Positions 16,359 to 23,424 of a stretch of DNA of 64,000 nt are shown here, in pieces. The position numbers and the translations under genes are program-made. The stretch's first letter is position 1, and every line of letters starts with the position of its first letter. The notes beneath the pieces were generated by a model. The model made no database searches, was not told the DNA's origin, and saw nothing but the letters and a program-made list of their open reading frames with translations. Origin of the DNA: JBGANR01 sp044222225 (GTDB lineage: Bacteria > Actinomycetota > Actinomycetes > Mycobacteriales > Mycobacteriaceae). The stretch lies in contig JBGANR010000003.1 in assembly GCA_044222225.1 (NCBI GenBank), forward strand, positions 62,001 through 126,000, in the 5' to 3' direction.

Positions 16359-16664
16359 CTAGCGTCCCTGCGGCGCGACCGCGAGGTCGGCGTACTCGGG
16401 ATTCCGCTCGATGTAGGCGGCGACATACGAGCAGACGGGGACCACTCGCAGATGCTTGCTGCGGGCGTCGTCGAGAACGTGTTTGACGAGCCGCCCGGCC
16501 AGCCCCTGCCCCGCGAAGCGGTCGTAGACGACGGTGTGGGTGACTACCAGCTGCTCGATCTCCGCGACGTAGTCGAGATAGCCGGCGTCGACGTCCCCGA
16601 CGGACAGCACATAGCGCTCACGCGACGGGGAGTGCGTGATGGTGACCTGATCCGATGCACTCAT
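16359..16664 (-). CDS. Short GNAT-family N-acetyltransferase-like protein (YjdJ type)
   Basis: A 101-residue protein of the compact GNAT group. Residues 17-40 (RYVLSVGDVDAGYLDYVAEIEQLVV) form the first strands. The acetyl-CoA motif is VYDRFAGQGLAGRLVKHVLDDARSKHLRVVPVCSYVAAYIERNPEYADL, with the Q/R-x-x-G-x-G/A loop modified to FAGQGLAG. The C-terminal CSYVxxYIxRHPEY-type motif is typical of this family, which is thought to act on small molecules or be a minimal acetyltransferase. The substrate is unknown. It lies between gpm1 and senX3 but is separated from gpm1 by a terminator-like hairpin. Confidence 0.85.
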   Translation of the reverse strand: MSASDQVTITHSPSRERYVLSVGDVDAGYLDYVAEIEQLVVTHTVVYDRFAGQGLAGRLVKHVLDDARSKHLRVVPVCSYVAAYIERNPEYADLAVAPQGR

Positions 16665-16676
16665 GCATCCAGAGTA

Positions 16677-16714
16677 GGCCGATTCGCGGGCCTTTCAACC
16701 AGCGCGAATCGGCC
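16677..16714. terminator. Hairpin terminator after gpm1
   Basis: A perfect 12-base inverted repeat, GGCCGATTCGCG (16677-16688) and CGCGAATCGGCC (16703-16714), with a 14-base loop, stands 7 bases past the gpm1 stop on the minus strand. There is no U-tract, as is usual in actinobacteria. Confidence 0.7.
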
Positions 16715-16720
16715 ATTCGC

Positions 16721-17461
16721 CTACTTGGAGCCCTGGTTCGCGACCGCGGCCGCGCCGGCCGCAGCCGCCTCCGGATCGAGATAGGCGGCCTCGCCGACGG
16801 GACGAAGATCGTCGTCGAGCTCGTACCGCAGCGGGTTGCCGGTGGGGATGTTGAGGTTCGCGATGTCGGCGTCGGAGATGCCGTCGAGGTACTTGACGAG
16901 CGCCCGCAGCGAGTTGCCGTGGGCCGCGACGAGGACGGTCCTGCCGGCCCGGATCTCGGCGCCGATGACCTCCTCGAAGTACGGCACCAGCCGGACGACG
17001 ACGTCCTTGAGGCATTCCGTGCGCGGCACCTCGGGCAGCCCGGCGTAGCGCGAGTCGCCGCTCTGGCTGTACTCGGCGTCGACCTCGATCTGCGGCGGCG
17101 GCGTGTCGTAGCTGCGCCGCCACAGCATGAACTGCTCGTCGCCGAACTTCGCCTTCGTCTCGGCCTTGTTGAGCCCCTGCAGCGCGCCGTAGTGGCGCTC
17201 GTTGAGCCGCCAGTCGCGCACGACCGGGATCCACAGCCGGTCGGCCGCGTCGAGCGCGATGTTCGCCGTGGTGATGGCGCGCCGCAGCAGCGAGGTGTAG
17301 ACGACGTCCGGCAGCAGGTCGTGCTCCACCAGCAGTTCGCCGCCGCGCTGGGCCTCGGCCCGCCCCTTGTCGGTGAGGCCGACGTCCACCCAGCCGGTGA
17401 ACTGGTTCGAGGAGTTCCAGGTGCTCTCGCCGTGGCGCATGAGGATGAGGGTTCCGCTCAT
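16721..17461 (-). CDS. gpm1: 2,3-bisphosphoglycerate-dependent phosphoglycerate mutase
   Basis: A 246-residue glycolytic enzyme interconverting 3- and 2-phosphoglycerate. The phospho-acceptor is H10 in LMRHGEST. Family residues follow: FTGWVDVGLTDKG, TSLLRRAITTANIAL, RDWRLNERHYGALQGLNK, and the second His in LVAAHGNSLRALVKYL. The start at 17461 has AAAGGA upstream. It sits between the YbjN gene and the GNAT gene, matching Rv0489 beside Rv0487-Rv0486. The C-terminus carries a short Ala-rich tail. Cofactor dependence on 2,3-BPG is inferred from the dPGM family. Confidence 0.95.
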   Translation of the reverse strand: MSGTLILMRHGESTWNSSNQFTGWVDVGLTDKGRAEAQRGGELLVEHDLLPDVVYTSLLRRAITTANIALDAADRLWIPVVRDWRLNERHYGALQGLNKAETKAKFGDEQFMLWRRSYDTPPPQIEVDAEYSQSGDSRYAGLPEVPRTECLKDVVVRLVPYFEEVIGAEIRAGRTVLVAAHGNSLRALVKYLDGISDADIANLNIPTGNPLRYELDDDLRPVGEAAYLDPEAAAAGAAAVANQGSK

Positions 17462-17474
17462 GCGCGCAATCCTT

Positions 17475-18038
17475 TCACACCCCGTCGCGCTCGACCGGCC
17501 TTGCGGAATCGGCCCTTTCGGAGATGGAGCTTGCGGAATCGGCCGTTTCGGAGATGAGATGCTCGAACGCCTCGAGGTTGCGCAGCGATTCGCCGCGCGA
17601 GGTGCGCCACGCCCACTCCTTGCGGATGGACGTGATGAAGCCGATCTCCAGCAGCGGATTGAAGTCGCCGTCCGCGGCGGCGAGCACCTGACCGAGCACA
17701 CGATCGAGTTCGTCGACGGTGACGTTCTCGGTCGCGACGCGTCCGACGAGGTAGACGTCCCCGACGTTGTCGACGGTGTAGGCGACGCCGTACAGCTTGC
17801 GATTGCGCACCAGCAGGTAGCGCTGGAACTGCTCGATGTTCTCGTCCGGGTGCCGGCAGACGAAGGCCTCGACGCGCAGCCCGTGCCGCGACGCGGTGAG
17901 CAGCACGGACGTCTTGAGCTTCTTCTCCCCCGGCAGCTCGACGACGACGTGCTCCGCGTCCGCGCCGTCGTCCGCCTTGCGGGCGTGCGTCACCCCGCGG
18001 TCGGCGGCCCAGGCCAGAACGGTGTCGATGACGCTCAT
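17475..18038 (-). CDS. YbjN domain-containing protein (Rv0487-like)
   Basis: A 187-residue cytoplasmic protein of the YbjN/type III secretion chaperone-like fold. Core elements are VVELPGEKKLKTSVLLTASRHGLRVEAFVCRHPDENIEQFQRYLLVRNRKL and GDVYLVGRVATENVTVDELDRVLGQVL. In actinobacteria YbjN genes sit beside mshA; the molecular role is unclear. Its ATG overlaps the mshA stop by four bases (ATGA), so it is cotranslated with mshA. The last 24 residues contain a 10-residue tandem repeat (ISETADSASS, ISERADSARP) produced by a 30-base DNA duplication, absent from the family core and probably a recent addition. Confidence 0.85.
   Translation of the reverse strand: MSVIDTVLAWAADRGVTHARKADDGADAEHVVVELPGEKKLKTSVLLTASRHGLRVEAFVCRHPDENIEQFQRYLLVRNRKLYGVAYTVDNVGDVYLVGRVATENVTVDELDRVLGQVLAAADGDFNPLLEIGFITSIRKEWAWRTSRGESLRNLEAFEHLISETADSASSISERADSARPVERDGV
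17500..17556. repeat. 30-base tandem duplication in the 3' end of the YbjN gene
   Basis: Units 17500-17526 and 17530-17556 agree at 26 of 27 bases with a 30-base period. Each contains CTTGCGGAATCGGCC and TTTCGGAGATG. A diverged copy of AGATGGAGCTTGCGGAATCG occurs at about 30899-30921 upstream of the LpqE-like gene, so the unit may belong to a dispersed repeat. Confidence 0.85.
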
Positions 18039-19315
18039 GCCGAGATCCCCGCTCCGCGCATGATCCGGGTGGGACGCCGGACCGGCGGCGCGGTACAGCC
18101 CGCCGCCGTCGTGTACGAGCCGAGCAGCCGGTCGGCCGTGCGTCCCCAGGAGAACTCGCGGCCCCGCTGCGCGGCGCGGACGCCGGCGGCGGCGAGCCCG
18201 GCCGGATCGGACGTCAGCCGATCGAGCGCGGCCGTCCACGCCGCGGGCTCGTGGGTGTCGAGCAACGCGCCGGTGACGCCGTCGCGGACGATGACGCCGA
18301 GCCCGCCCACCCGGGCCGCGAGCACGGGGACGCCGCAGGCCTGCGCTTCGGCGGCGACGAGACCGAAGGATTCGGAGTAGCTGGGCACCGCGACGAGGTC
18401 GGACGCCCGGTACACCTGCGCGAGCCGCCCGGGCGGCTGCGGCGGCAGGAACGTCACCGAGGCGCTGATGCCCAGCTCGGCGGCGAGCCGGATGAGCGAA
18501 TCGGGGCGGGCCAGGCCGGTGCCGGACGGCCCGCCGACCACGAGCAGCCGCAGCCGGCGGCCGGCGGCGACGAGCGGTGCGGCGGCCGTCAGCAACAGGT
18601 CGGGGGCCTTGAGCGGCTGGATGCGTCCGACGAAGGTCACGATCGTCTCGTCCGCGGCCAGCCCCAGCTCGGCGCGGGCGGCCGCCCTCGAGCCGGGCCG
18701 GTAGACGGAGACGTCGACGCCGGGCGCGACGACGTCGATCTTCGACGCGGCCACCCCGTGCAGATCCTGGAGCTGGCGCGCCTCGGTCGTCGTGTTGGCG
18801 ACGAGCCGGTCGGCGGCGTCGCACACCACCTGCTCGCCGGCGACGCGCGCGAGCGGCTCCGGAACGTCGCCGTCGGCCAGCGAGGCGTTCTTGACGGCGG
18901 CGAGCGTGTGCGCGGTGTGCACGAGCGGGACACCCCAGCGATCGCGCGCGAGCCAGCCGACCTGCCCGGAGAGCCAGTAGTGCGAATGGATGACGTCGTA
19001 GTACCCCGACGGCTGCCCCGCCTCGGTGCGCAGCACTCCGGCCGCGAACGGACACAGCTGCGTCGGCAGATCGTTCTTGTCGAGCCCCTCGAACGGCCCG
19101 GCGACGATGTTGCGGACCGTCACACCCGGCGCCGCCTCGACCACCGGCGGGTCGTCCGACGACGTGGCGCGGGTGAAGATCTCCACCTCGACGCCGCGTC
19201 TGGCCAGCTCCAGCGACGTCTGCCAGACGTAGACGTTCATCCCGCCCGCATCACCCGTGCCCGGCTGCGCGAGCGGCGACGTGTGCACCGAGACGACGGC
19301 GACCCTGCGGATCAC
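18035..19315 (-). CDS. mshA: D-inositol-3-phosphate glycosyltransferase (mycothiol synthesis)
   Basis: A 426-residue GT4 glycosyltransferase. It transfers GlcNAc from UDP-GlcNAc to 1D-myo-inositol 3-phosphate, the first step of mycothiol synthesis. The N-terminal GT-B domain begins VAVVSVHTSPLAQPGTGDAGGMNVYVWQTSLELARRG with the MshA-specific GDAGGMNVYV acceptor loop. The C-terminal domain has FVGRIQPLKAPDLLL and the E-x7-E motif SYSESFGLVAAEAQACG. It is followed by the YbjN gene with ATGA overlap. Upstream lies a divergent intergenic region with palindrome A2 and the pirin promoter. Confidence 0.95.
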   Translation of the reverse strand: MIRRVAVVSVHTSPLAQPGTGDAGGMNVYVWQTSLELARRGVEVEIFTRATSSDDPPVVEAAPGVTVRNIVAGPFEGLDKNDLPTQLCPFAAGVLRTEAGQPSGYYDVIHSHYWLSGQVGWLARDRWGVPLVHTAHTLAAVKNASLADGDVPEPLARVAGEQVVCDAADRLVANTTTEARQLQDLHGVAASKIDVVAPGVDVSVYRPGSRAAARAELGLAADETIVTFVGRIQPLKAPDLLLTAAAPLVAAGRRLRLLVVGGPSGTGLARPDSLIRLAAELGISASVTFLPPQPPGRLAQVYRASDLVAVPSYSESFGLVAAEAQACGVPVLAARVGGLGVIVRDGVTGALLDTHEPAAWTAALDRLTSDPAGLAAAGVRAAQRGREFSWGRTADRLLGSYTTAAGCTAPPVRRPTRIMRGAGISA

Positions 19316-19428
19316 GGTGCGACCGACGCGCGGATCACGAACACACGGAATCGATCGGCGCCGTTGCCGCCGGGTCGTCGAAAAGCCATGGCCCTCACTC
19401 TATCGGCGGGCACCGGCGCCGAATCCCG
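19316..19428. other. mshA upstream region
   Basis: This stretch before the divergent mshA gene has no ORF with a plausible ribosome-binding site. It is followed at 19429 by the operator-like motif and at 19466 by palindrome A2. No clear mshA promoter was seen. Confidence 0.4.
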
Positions 19429-19454
19429 GGAATTAAACGGACCGTGGTCCAGTT
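19429..19454 (+). promoter_or_regulatory. Operator-like palindrome upstream of the pirin gene (shared with yceI)
   Basis: GGACC-GT-GGTCC (19439-19450) is flanked by GGAATTAAAC and AGTT. It matches 20613-20638 upstream of the YceI gene at 20 of 26 bases, including both half-sites. A -10-like TTATAG lies at 19453-19458, so a bound repressor would cover the promoter. The likely regulator (for example a MarR or TetR protein) is not in the window. Confidence 0.55.
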
Positions 19455-19465
19455 ATAGCCGCCAG

Positions 19466-19571
19466 ACGGTGTGGTGGATGCGCCCGCCGGGGCCGCTGGC
19501 ATCGGGCCTGGCGGGAGGGTGCGCTAGCACCCGGGGGACTGCGGCCCCGGCGGGCGCATCCACCACACCGT
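19466..19571. repeat. Structured palindromic element, family A, copy 2
   Basis: Perfect 31-base arms (19466-19496 and 19541-19571) enclose a 44-base core that starts TGGCATCGGGCCTGGCGGGA, contains the hairpin GGTGC-GCTA-GCACC and ends GGGGGACT. The outer arms beyond GGCCGC share no sequence with copy 1 at 14094, and the inner hairpin also differs, yet both are fully paired. It starts about 8 bases after the -10-like TTATAG, so it would form the 5' leader of the pirin mRNA. Confidence 0.85.
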
Positions 19572-19601
19572 CCACCAGCCGAAGAACGATCGGAGAGACC
19601 G

Positions 19602-20591
19602 ATGCCAGCCATCACCGCAGACACCCTCACCCTCGACCGCGTCCGCACCGCGGCGCCCGGCGAGACCGAGCGCCCCGTGCTCACCGTCAACAGCGGACCG
19701 CGCGGCTACGAGGGCGAGGGCTTCCCCGTCGTCCGCGCCTTCGCCGGCGTCCCGACGCACCTGCTCGATCCGTTCATCCACATGGACCAGATGGGCGAGG
19801 TCGACTACGCGCCCGGCGAGCCGAAGGGCACGGACTGGCACCCGCATCGCGGCTTCGAGACCGTCACCTACATGCTCGACGGCGAGTTCCAGCACCAGGA
19901 CAGCCACGGCGGCGGGGGCACGATCGCCGACGGCGCCACGCAGTGGATGACCGCCGGTTCGGGGATCCTGCACATCGAGACGCCGCCCGAGCACCTCGTC
20001 ATGTCGGGCGGGATCTTCCACGGCGTCCAGCTGTGGGTGAACCTGCCGCGCAGCGAGAAGTTCGCCGCCCCGGCGTACCAGAACCTCGAAGGCCGGGACG
20101 CGACGCTCATCGCCTCGCCGGACGGCGGCGCGCTGGTGCGCATCATCGCCGGTGAGATCGACGGCCATCGCGGCCCGGGCTCGACGCGAACGCCCATCAC
20201 GCTCGCGCACGCGACCGTGGCGCCCGGGGCGTCACTGAGCCTGCCGTGGGATCCGGCGTTCAACGCGCTCGTCTACGTGCTGTCGGGCGACGGGACCGTC
20301 GGTCCCGGCTCGACGCCGAGTTCCGGACGGCCGATCACGTCGGGGCAGCTCGCGGTCCTGGGCGCCGGCGACGCCGTCACCGTGTCGGCCCGCGCGGCAC
20401 AGGACTCCCACCGGCCCGCACTCGAGGTGCTGCTCCTCGGCGGACGGCCGATCCGCGAGCCCGTCGCCGCGTACGGCCCGTTCGTCATGAACACCCGCAG
20501 CGAGTTGATCCAGGCCGTCGAGGACTACCAGGCCGGACGGTTCGGCGTCGTCCCGCCGAACGCGCTCATGCCGCACCGACCGCTGTCGTGA
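19602..20591 (+). CDS. Pirin family protein
   Basis: A 329-residue bicupin. The N-terminal cupin carries the iron ligands in THLLDPFIHMDQMG, WHPHRGFETVTYMLDGEFQHQDS and the following GGGTIADGATQWMTAGSGILHIETPP. The Pirin_C half starts near LAHATVAPGASLSLPW and holds SGQLAVLGAGDAVTVSA and EVLLLGGRPIREPVAAYGPFVMNTR. Some bacterial pirins are quercetin dioxygenases or redox-linked regulators; the substrate here is unknown. A GGAGAG ribosome-binding site precedes ATG 19602. It shares an operator-like motif with the downstream yceI gene, so the two probably respond to one signal, perhaps oxidative or electrophile stress. Confidence 0.9.
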   Translation: MPAITADTLTLDRVRTAAPGETERPVLTVNSGPRGYEGEGFPVVRAFAGVPTHLLDPFIHMDQMGEVDYAPGEPKGTDWHPHRGFETVTYMLDGEFQHQDSHGGGGTIADGATQWMTAGSGILHIETPPEHLVMSGGIFHGVQLWVNLPRSEKFAAPAYQNLEGRDATLIASPDGGALVRIIAGEIDGHRGPGSTRTPITLAHATVAPGASLSLPWDPAFNALVYVLSGDGTVGPGSTPSSGRPITSGQLAVLGAGDAVTVSARAAQDSHRPALEVLLLGGRPIREPVAAYGPFVMNTRSELIQAVEDYQAGRFGVVPPNALMPHRPLS

Positions 20592-20612
20592 CCCACATCA
20601 CATGATCCGCCC

Positions 20613-20638
20613 GGAATCAAGCGGACCACAGTCCGGTT
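20613..20638 (+). promoter_or_regulatory. Operator-like palindrome upstream of the YceI gene
   Basis: GGAC-CACA-GTCC (20623-20634) within GGAATCAAGC...GGTT is the second copy of the motif at 19429. TTGACT (20637-20642) overlaps its right edge and could be a -35 element, which would suit repression. Confidence 0.5.
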
Positions 20639-20683
20639 GACTTCGATGAAGGCCGCGACGACCGAATCCTCCAAGGAGACATC

Positions 20684-21235
20684 ATGACCACCTCCCTCAC
20701 CACCACCCCGCTCCCCGCCGGCACCTGGACCATCGACCCGGTCCACTCGAACGTCGGCTTCTCCGTCCGCCACCTCATGGTGAGCAAGGTCAAGGGCACG
20801 TTCGACCAGTTCACCGGCTCGATCACGGTGGCCGAGGACGGCACCCCGTCGATCGCCGCCGACATCGACGTGCGCTCCATCAACACCCGCAACGAGCAGC
20901 GCGACAACCACGTCCGCTCGGCCGACTTCTTCGACGCCGAGAACTTCCCGACCGCGACGTTCCGCTCCACCGGCGTCTCCGCCAAGGGCGACGACTGGGT
21001 CCTCGAAGGCGATTTCACCCTCAAGGGCGTCTGCCGCCCGGTGTGGCTCGACCTGGAGTTCAACGGCGTCAACGCCGGCATGGGTGCTGGCCAGGTCGCG
21101 GGCTTCGAGGCCCGGACGGTGCTCAACCGCAAGGACTTCGGCATCGACATCGACATGCCGCTGGAGACCGGCGGCACGGTGGTCGGCGACAAGGTGACCA
21201 TCACCCTGGAGATCGAGGCCGTCCAGCAGGGCTGA
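20684..21235 (+). CDS. YceI family lipid/isoprenoid-binding-like protein
   Basis: A 183-residue YceI-fold beta-barrel: TWTIDPVHSNVGFSVRHLMVSKVKGTFDQFTG, then DVRSINTRNEQRDNHVRSADFFDAENFPTATFRST and FTLKGVCRPVWLDLEF. The family forms a lipocalin-like cup that can bind polyprenoids. There is no signal peptide, so this member is cytoplasmic, unlike E. coli YceI. AAGGAG lies 6 bases before ATG 20684. Coregulation with the preceding pirin gene is suggested by the shared motif. Such pirin-YceI pairs are seen in other actinobacteria, but the physiological role is not settled. Confidence 0.9.
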   Translation: MTTSLTTTPLPAGTWTIDPVHSNVGFSVRHLMVSKVKGTFDQFTGSITVAEDGTPSIAADIDVRSINTRNEQRDNHVRSADFFDAENFPTATFRSTGVSAKGDDWVLEGDFTLKGVCRPVWLDLEFNGVNAGMGAGQVAGFEARTVLNRKDFGIDIDMPLETGGTVVGDKVTITLEIEAVQQG

Positions 21236-21262
21236 CGAACACCTCGAACTCAGAGAGGGGGC

Positions 21263-21279
21263 GGGACCGCTACGGTCCC
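21263..21279 (+). terminator. Hairpin after the YceI gene
   Basis: GGGACCG and CGGTCCC with a 3-base loop stand about 27 bases past the yceI stop. The hairpin is short, G+C-rich and lacks a U-tract; a weak terminator call. Confidence 0.5.
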
Positions 21280-21423
21280 GGCCCGCTGCCCGATATGCAT
21301 ACCCGAAAATGAGGTATAGAACTACTCGCGCTTTCGCCTACGTTCCCGACGAAGCTGCAAGGACCGGCCCTACGACACTCGAGACATCGGTGATTCGCGA
21401 AGCCCCGAAGGAAGGTCCATCCA

Positions 21424-22581
21424 ATGAATATCGAAGACATCGTCGAGTCCACGACGATTCCATATTCGGCCGTCTTCAAGGAGTTCACGTGGTGGGACTC
21501 GGTGTTTCAGCGCAAACGCCTCGACTTCACGATGCAGGCGCAACTCGCATCGAACTGGTGCTGGGCCGCGGCGTCGAACAGCGTCTCGCACTTCTATTGG
21601 TCGTCGAGCACCTGGAAACAGTGCACCATCGCGAACGCCGAACTGGGCCGCACCGACGCGTGCAACACGCCGATACCGTCCGGCGCGAACGTGCCCTGGT
21701 ATCTGGACAAGGCGCTCATCCGCACCAAGAACTTCGTCTCGATCACCACCGGACGCGCCCCGTTCGCGGTGATCCGCGCGGAGATCGACGCGGGCCGACC
21801 GGTCGGGGCGAGAATCGGCTGGAGTGGTGGCGGTGGCCATTTCGTGGTCATCTGCGGATACTCGGTCTGGCGCGGCACGCAGTGGGTCTACATCGACGAT
21901 CCCATCTATGGGAGTAGCCACCTGACTCTCGACGACTTCTCCACCAACTACCAAGGGAGCGGAACGTGGACGCACTACTATCTCACGAAGAGCTATCGCA
22001 GATGGTCGTGGTTTGACATGGATCTACCGCACCACGTCTTCACGAACGTCTGGGAGGCGCGGCAGCAGATGATCCTGGCTGACGCACCCGACCCCGAACG
22101 TCTGCAGGACGCCGAACCGGATCAGTCGCGGTTCGGGCTCGCTCAACCCACTTACAGCCTCGGTCTCGACCGTCTGCTCGCCGGTGACATCGGAGAAGCT
22201 CGACGGGTCGGAGCACGCGTCTTCGAGGCGGCACAGGGGAAACCGGTGGCGTTCTTCGATGTGGACGACTCGGAGAGGGGGACGGTGCGATCCGCGTCGC
22301 GTTCCGAGGCACGGCTGAACGCGTTCACCGCCGCGATCGACTCCGCGGCGCGCTTGGTCGCTGCCGGCGGCGAGGGCACCACGACCCGGATCCTGCAGAT
22401 CCCGGCGCTCAACTTCGAGGCTCTCTGGGTGGTGCCGCGCGAGGGTGAATCCGTCCTCGCACCCACACTCGGTGCGGCCGGATTGGAGCCCGGTCAGACC
22501 TATCCCATCGAGGAGGCACTCGCAGCGCTGCGTGAGGCCGCGCAGCCACTCGCGAACATGGACGACACCATGGGTGCGTGA
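21424..22581 (+). CDS. Papain-like cysteine protease (C39/C70, AvrRpt2-like) with an uncharacterised C-terminal domain
   Basis: A 385-residue protein without a signal peptide or membrane helix. Residues 35-175 form a papain-like domain: catalytic C46 in QLASNWCWAAA, H139 in GGGGHFVVICGY and D158/D159 in WVYIDDP. The order and spacing fit the peptidase C39-like/C70 family that includes the plant-pathogen effector AvrRpt2. Residues 190-385 contain no recognised domain; they are acidic and include FGLAQPTYSLGLDRLLAGDIGEARRVGARVFEAA. A GGAAGG precedes ATG 21424. It stands alone between yceI and the convergent dhaL. Substrate and cellular location are unknown; an injected or released effector, or a stress protease, are both possible. 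Confidence 0.75.
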   Translation: MNIEDIVESTTIPYSAVFKEFTWWDSVFQRKRLDFTMQAQLASNWCWAAASNSVSHFYWSSSTWKQCTIANAELGRTDACNTPIPSGANVPWYLDKALIRTKNFVSITTGRAPFAVIRAEIDAGRPVGARIGWSGGGGHFVVICGYSVWRGTQWVYIDDPIYGSSHLTLDDFSTNYQGSGTWTHYYLTKSYRRWSWFDMDLPHHVFTNVWEARQQMILADAPDPERLQDAEPDQSRFGLAQPTYSLGLDRLLAGDIGEARRVGARVFEAAQGKPVAFFDVDDSERGTVRSASRSEARLNAFTAAIDSAARLVAAGGEGTTTRILQIPALNFEALWVVPREGESVLAPTLGAAGLEPGQTYPIEEALAALREAAQPLANMDDTMGA

Positions 22582-22648
22582 CACCGTCGGATCTCAGGGC
22601 GGTGAGCGGCGTGACGCCGCCGTCGTGAGGTCAGGGTCCCGACGCACA

Positions 22649-23413
22649 TCACCTCCTGTCCGCATCGCGATCCGACAGGATCGAATCCCGATCGATCTCC
22701 CGTCCGCTCTCCTCGACACGCTCCCGGACGTCGGTCATCAGATCGTTCACCGGCCGACCGGCCTCACCCCGCACCGCCCCGGCGGCACACGCCACGATGA
22801 CGGCCACCGCCACGGCACCCGGATCGAGCACCCCGCGTGCCACCTCGCCGACATACGACGCCCGGCCCCGTTTCGCGGTGATGTCACGGGTGCTCTCGGC
22901 ACCCGCCCACGCCGCGTCCGCCGCCGCGGCGAGCGCGTCCACCGGTGACGCCCCGGCGTCGGCCTGCCGTCGCAGCTCGTCGGCGGCGGGCACCATCGCG
23001 TCGACCATCGTCTTGTGGCCCACCTGCGCCTTGCCGTAGCGCTGCACCGTCGCGACGCCGCGGGCGAAGCCCTCGGCGAGTTCGCCGAGCGTCGGCGCCT
23101 CGGCCTCGGTGCAGCGCGCGAGGTCGCGGAAGTACATCCCGAACAGCGGTCCGCTCGTGCCGCCCGTCCCGAGATATCCGCGAGACACGGCCGTGAGCCA
23201 TCCCCGGTAGTCCTGCGGCGCGGGCTCGGTCTCAGCCCGCACCCGGGTGAACGCCGAGGTCAGGTTCGTGCCGAAGTCGCCGTCGCCGGAGCGGCGGTCG
23301 AGATCGCCGAGCGCGGCGGCGACGCCCGTCGTCGAGTCCGTGCCGAGCACCGTCGCCAGCATCGAGGCCACCCAGTCCGCGGCGAACTCCCGCGGCAGTC
23401 GATCGGTCGTCAT
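22649..23413 (-). CDS. dhaL: Dihydroxyacetone kinase, nucleotide-binding subunit DhaL
   Basis: A 254-residue all-helical Dak2-domain protein. The Mg-ADP-binding aspartates are in LGDLDRRSGDGDFGTNL near the N-terminus. The phosphate-binding turn is GTSGPLFGMYFRDLA, followed by KAQVGHKTMVDAMVPAADEL and KRGRASYVGEVARGVLDPGAVAV. It begins 11 bases after the dhaK stop with GGAGAGGAAG between, so the two are an operon. With DhaK it phosphorylates dihydroxyacetone, using ATP directly if no DhaM-type EIIA partner exists; none is adjacent. The residues after the Dak2 core are longer than in PTS-dependent DhaL proteins. Confidence 0.9.
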   Translation of the reverse strand: MTTDRLPREFAADWVASMLATVLGTDSTTGVAAALGDLDRRSGDGDFGTNLTSAFTRVRAETEPAPQDYRGWLTAVSRGYLGTGGTSGPLFGMYFRDLARCTEAEAPTLGELAEGFARGVATVQRYGKAQVGHKTMVDAMVPAADELRRQADAGASPVDALAAAADAAWAGAESTRDITAKRGRASYVGEVARGVLDPGAVAVAVIVACAAGAVRGEAGRPVNDLMTDVRERVEESGREIDRDSILSDRDADRR

Positions 23414-23424
23414 TCTTCCTCTCC

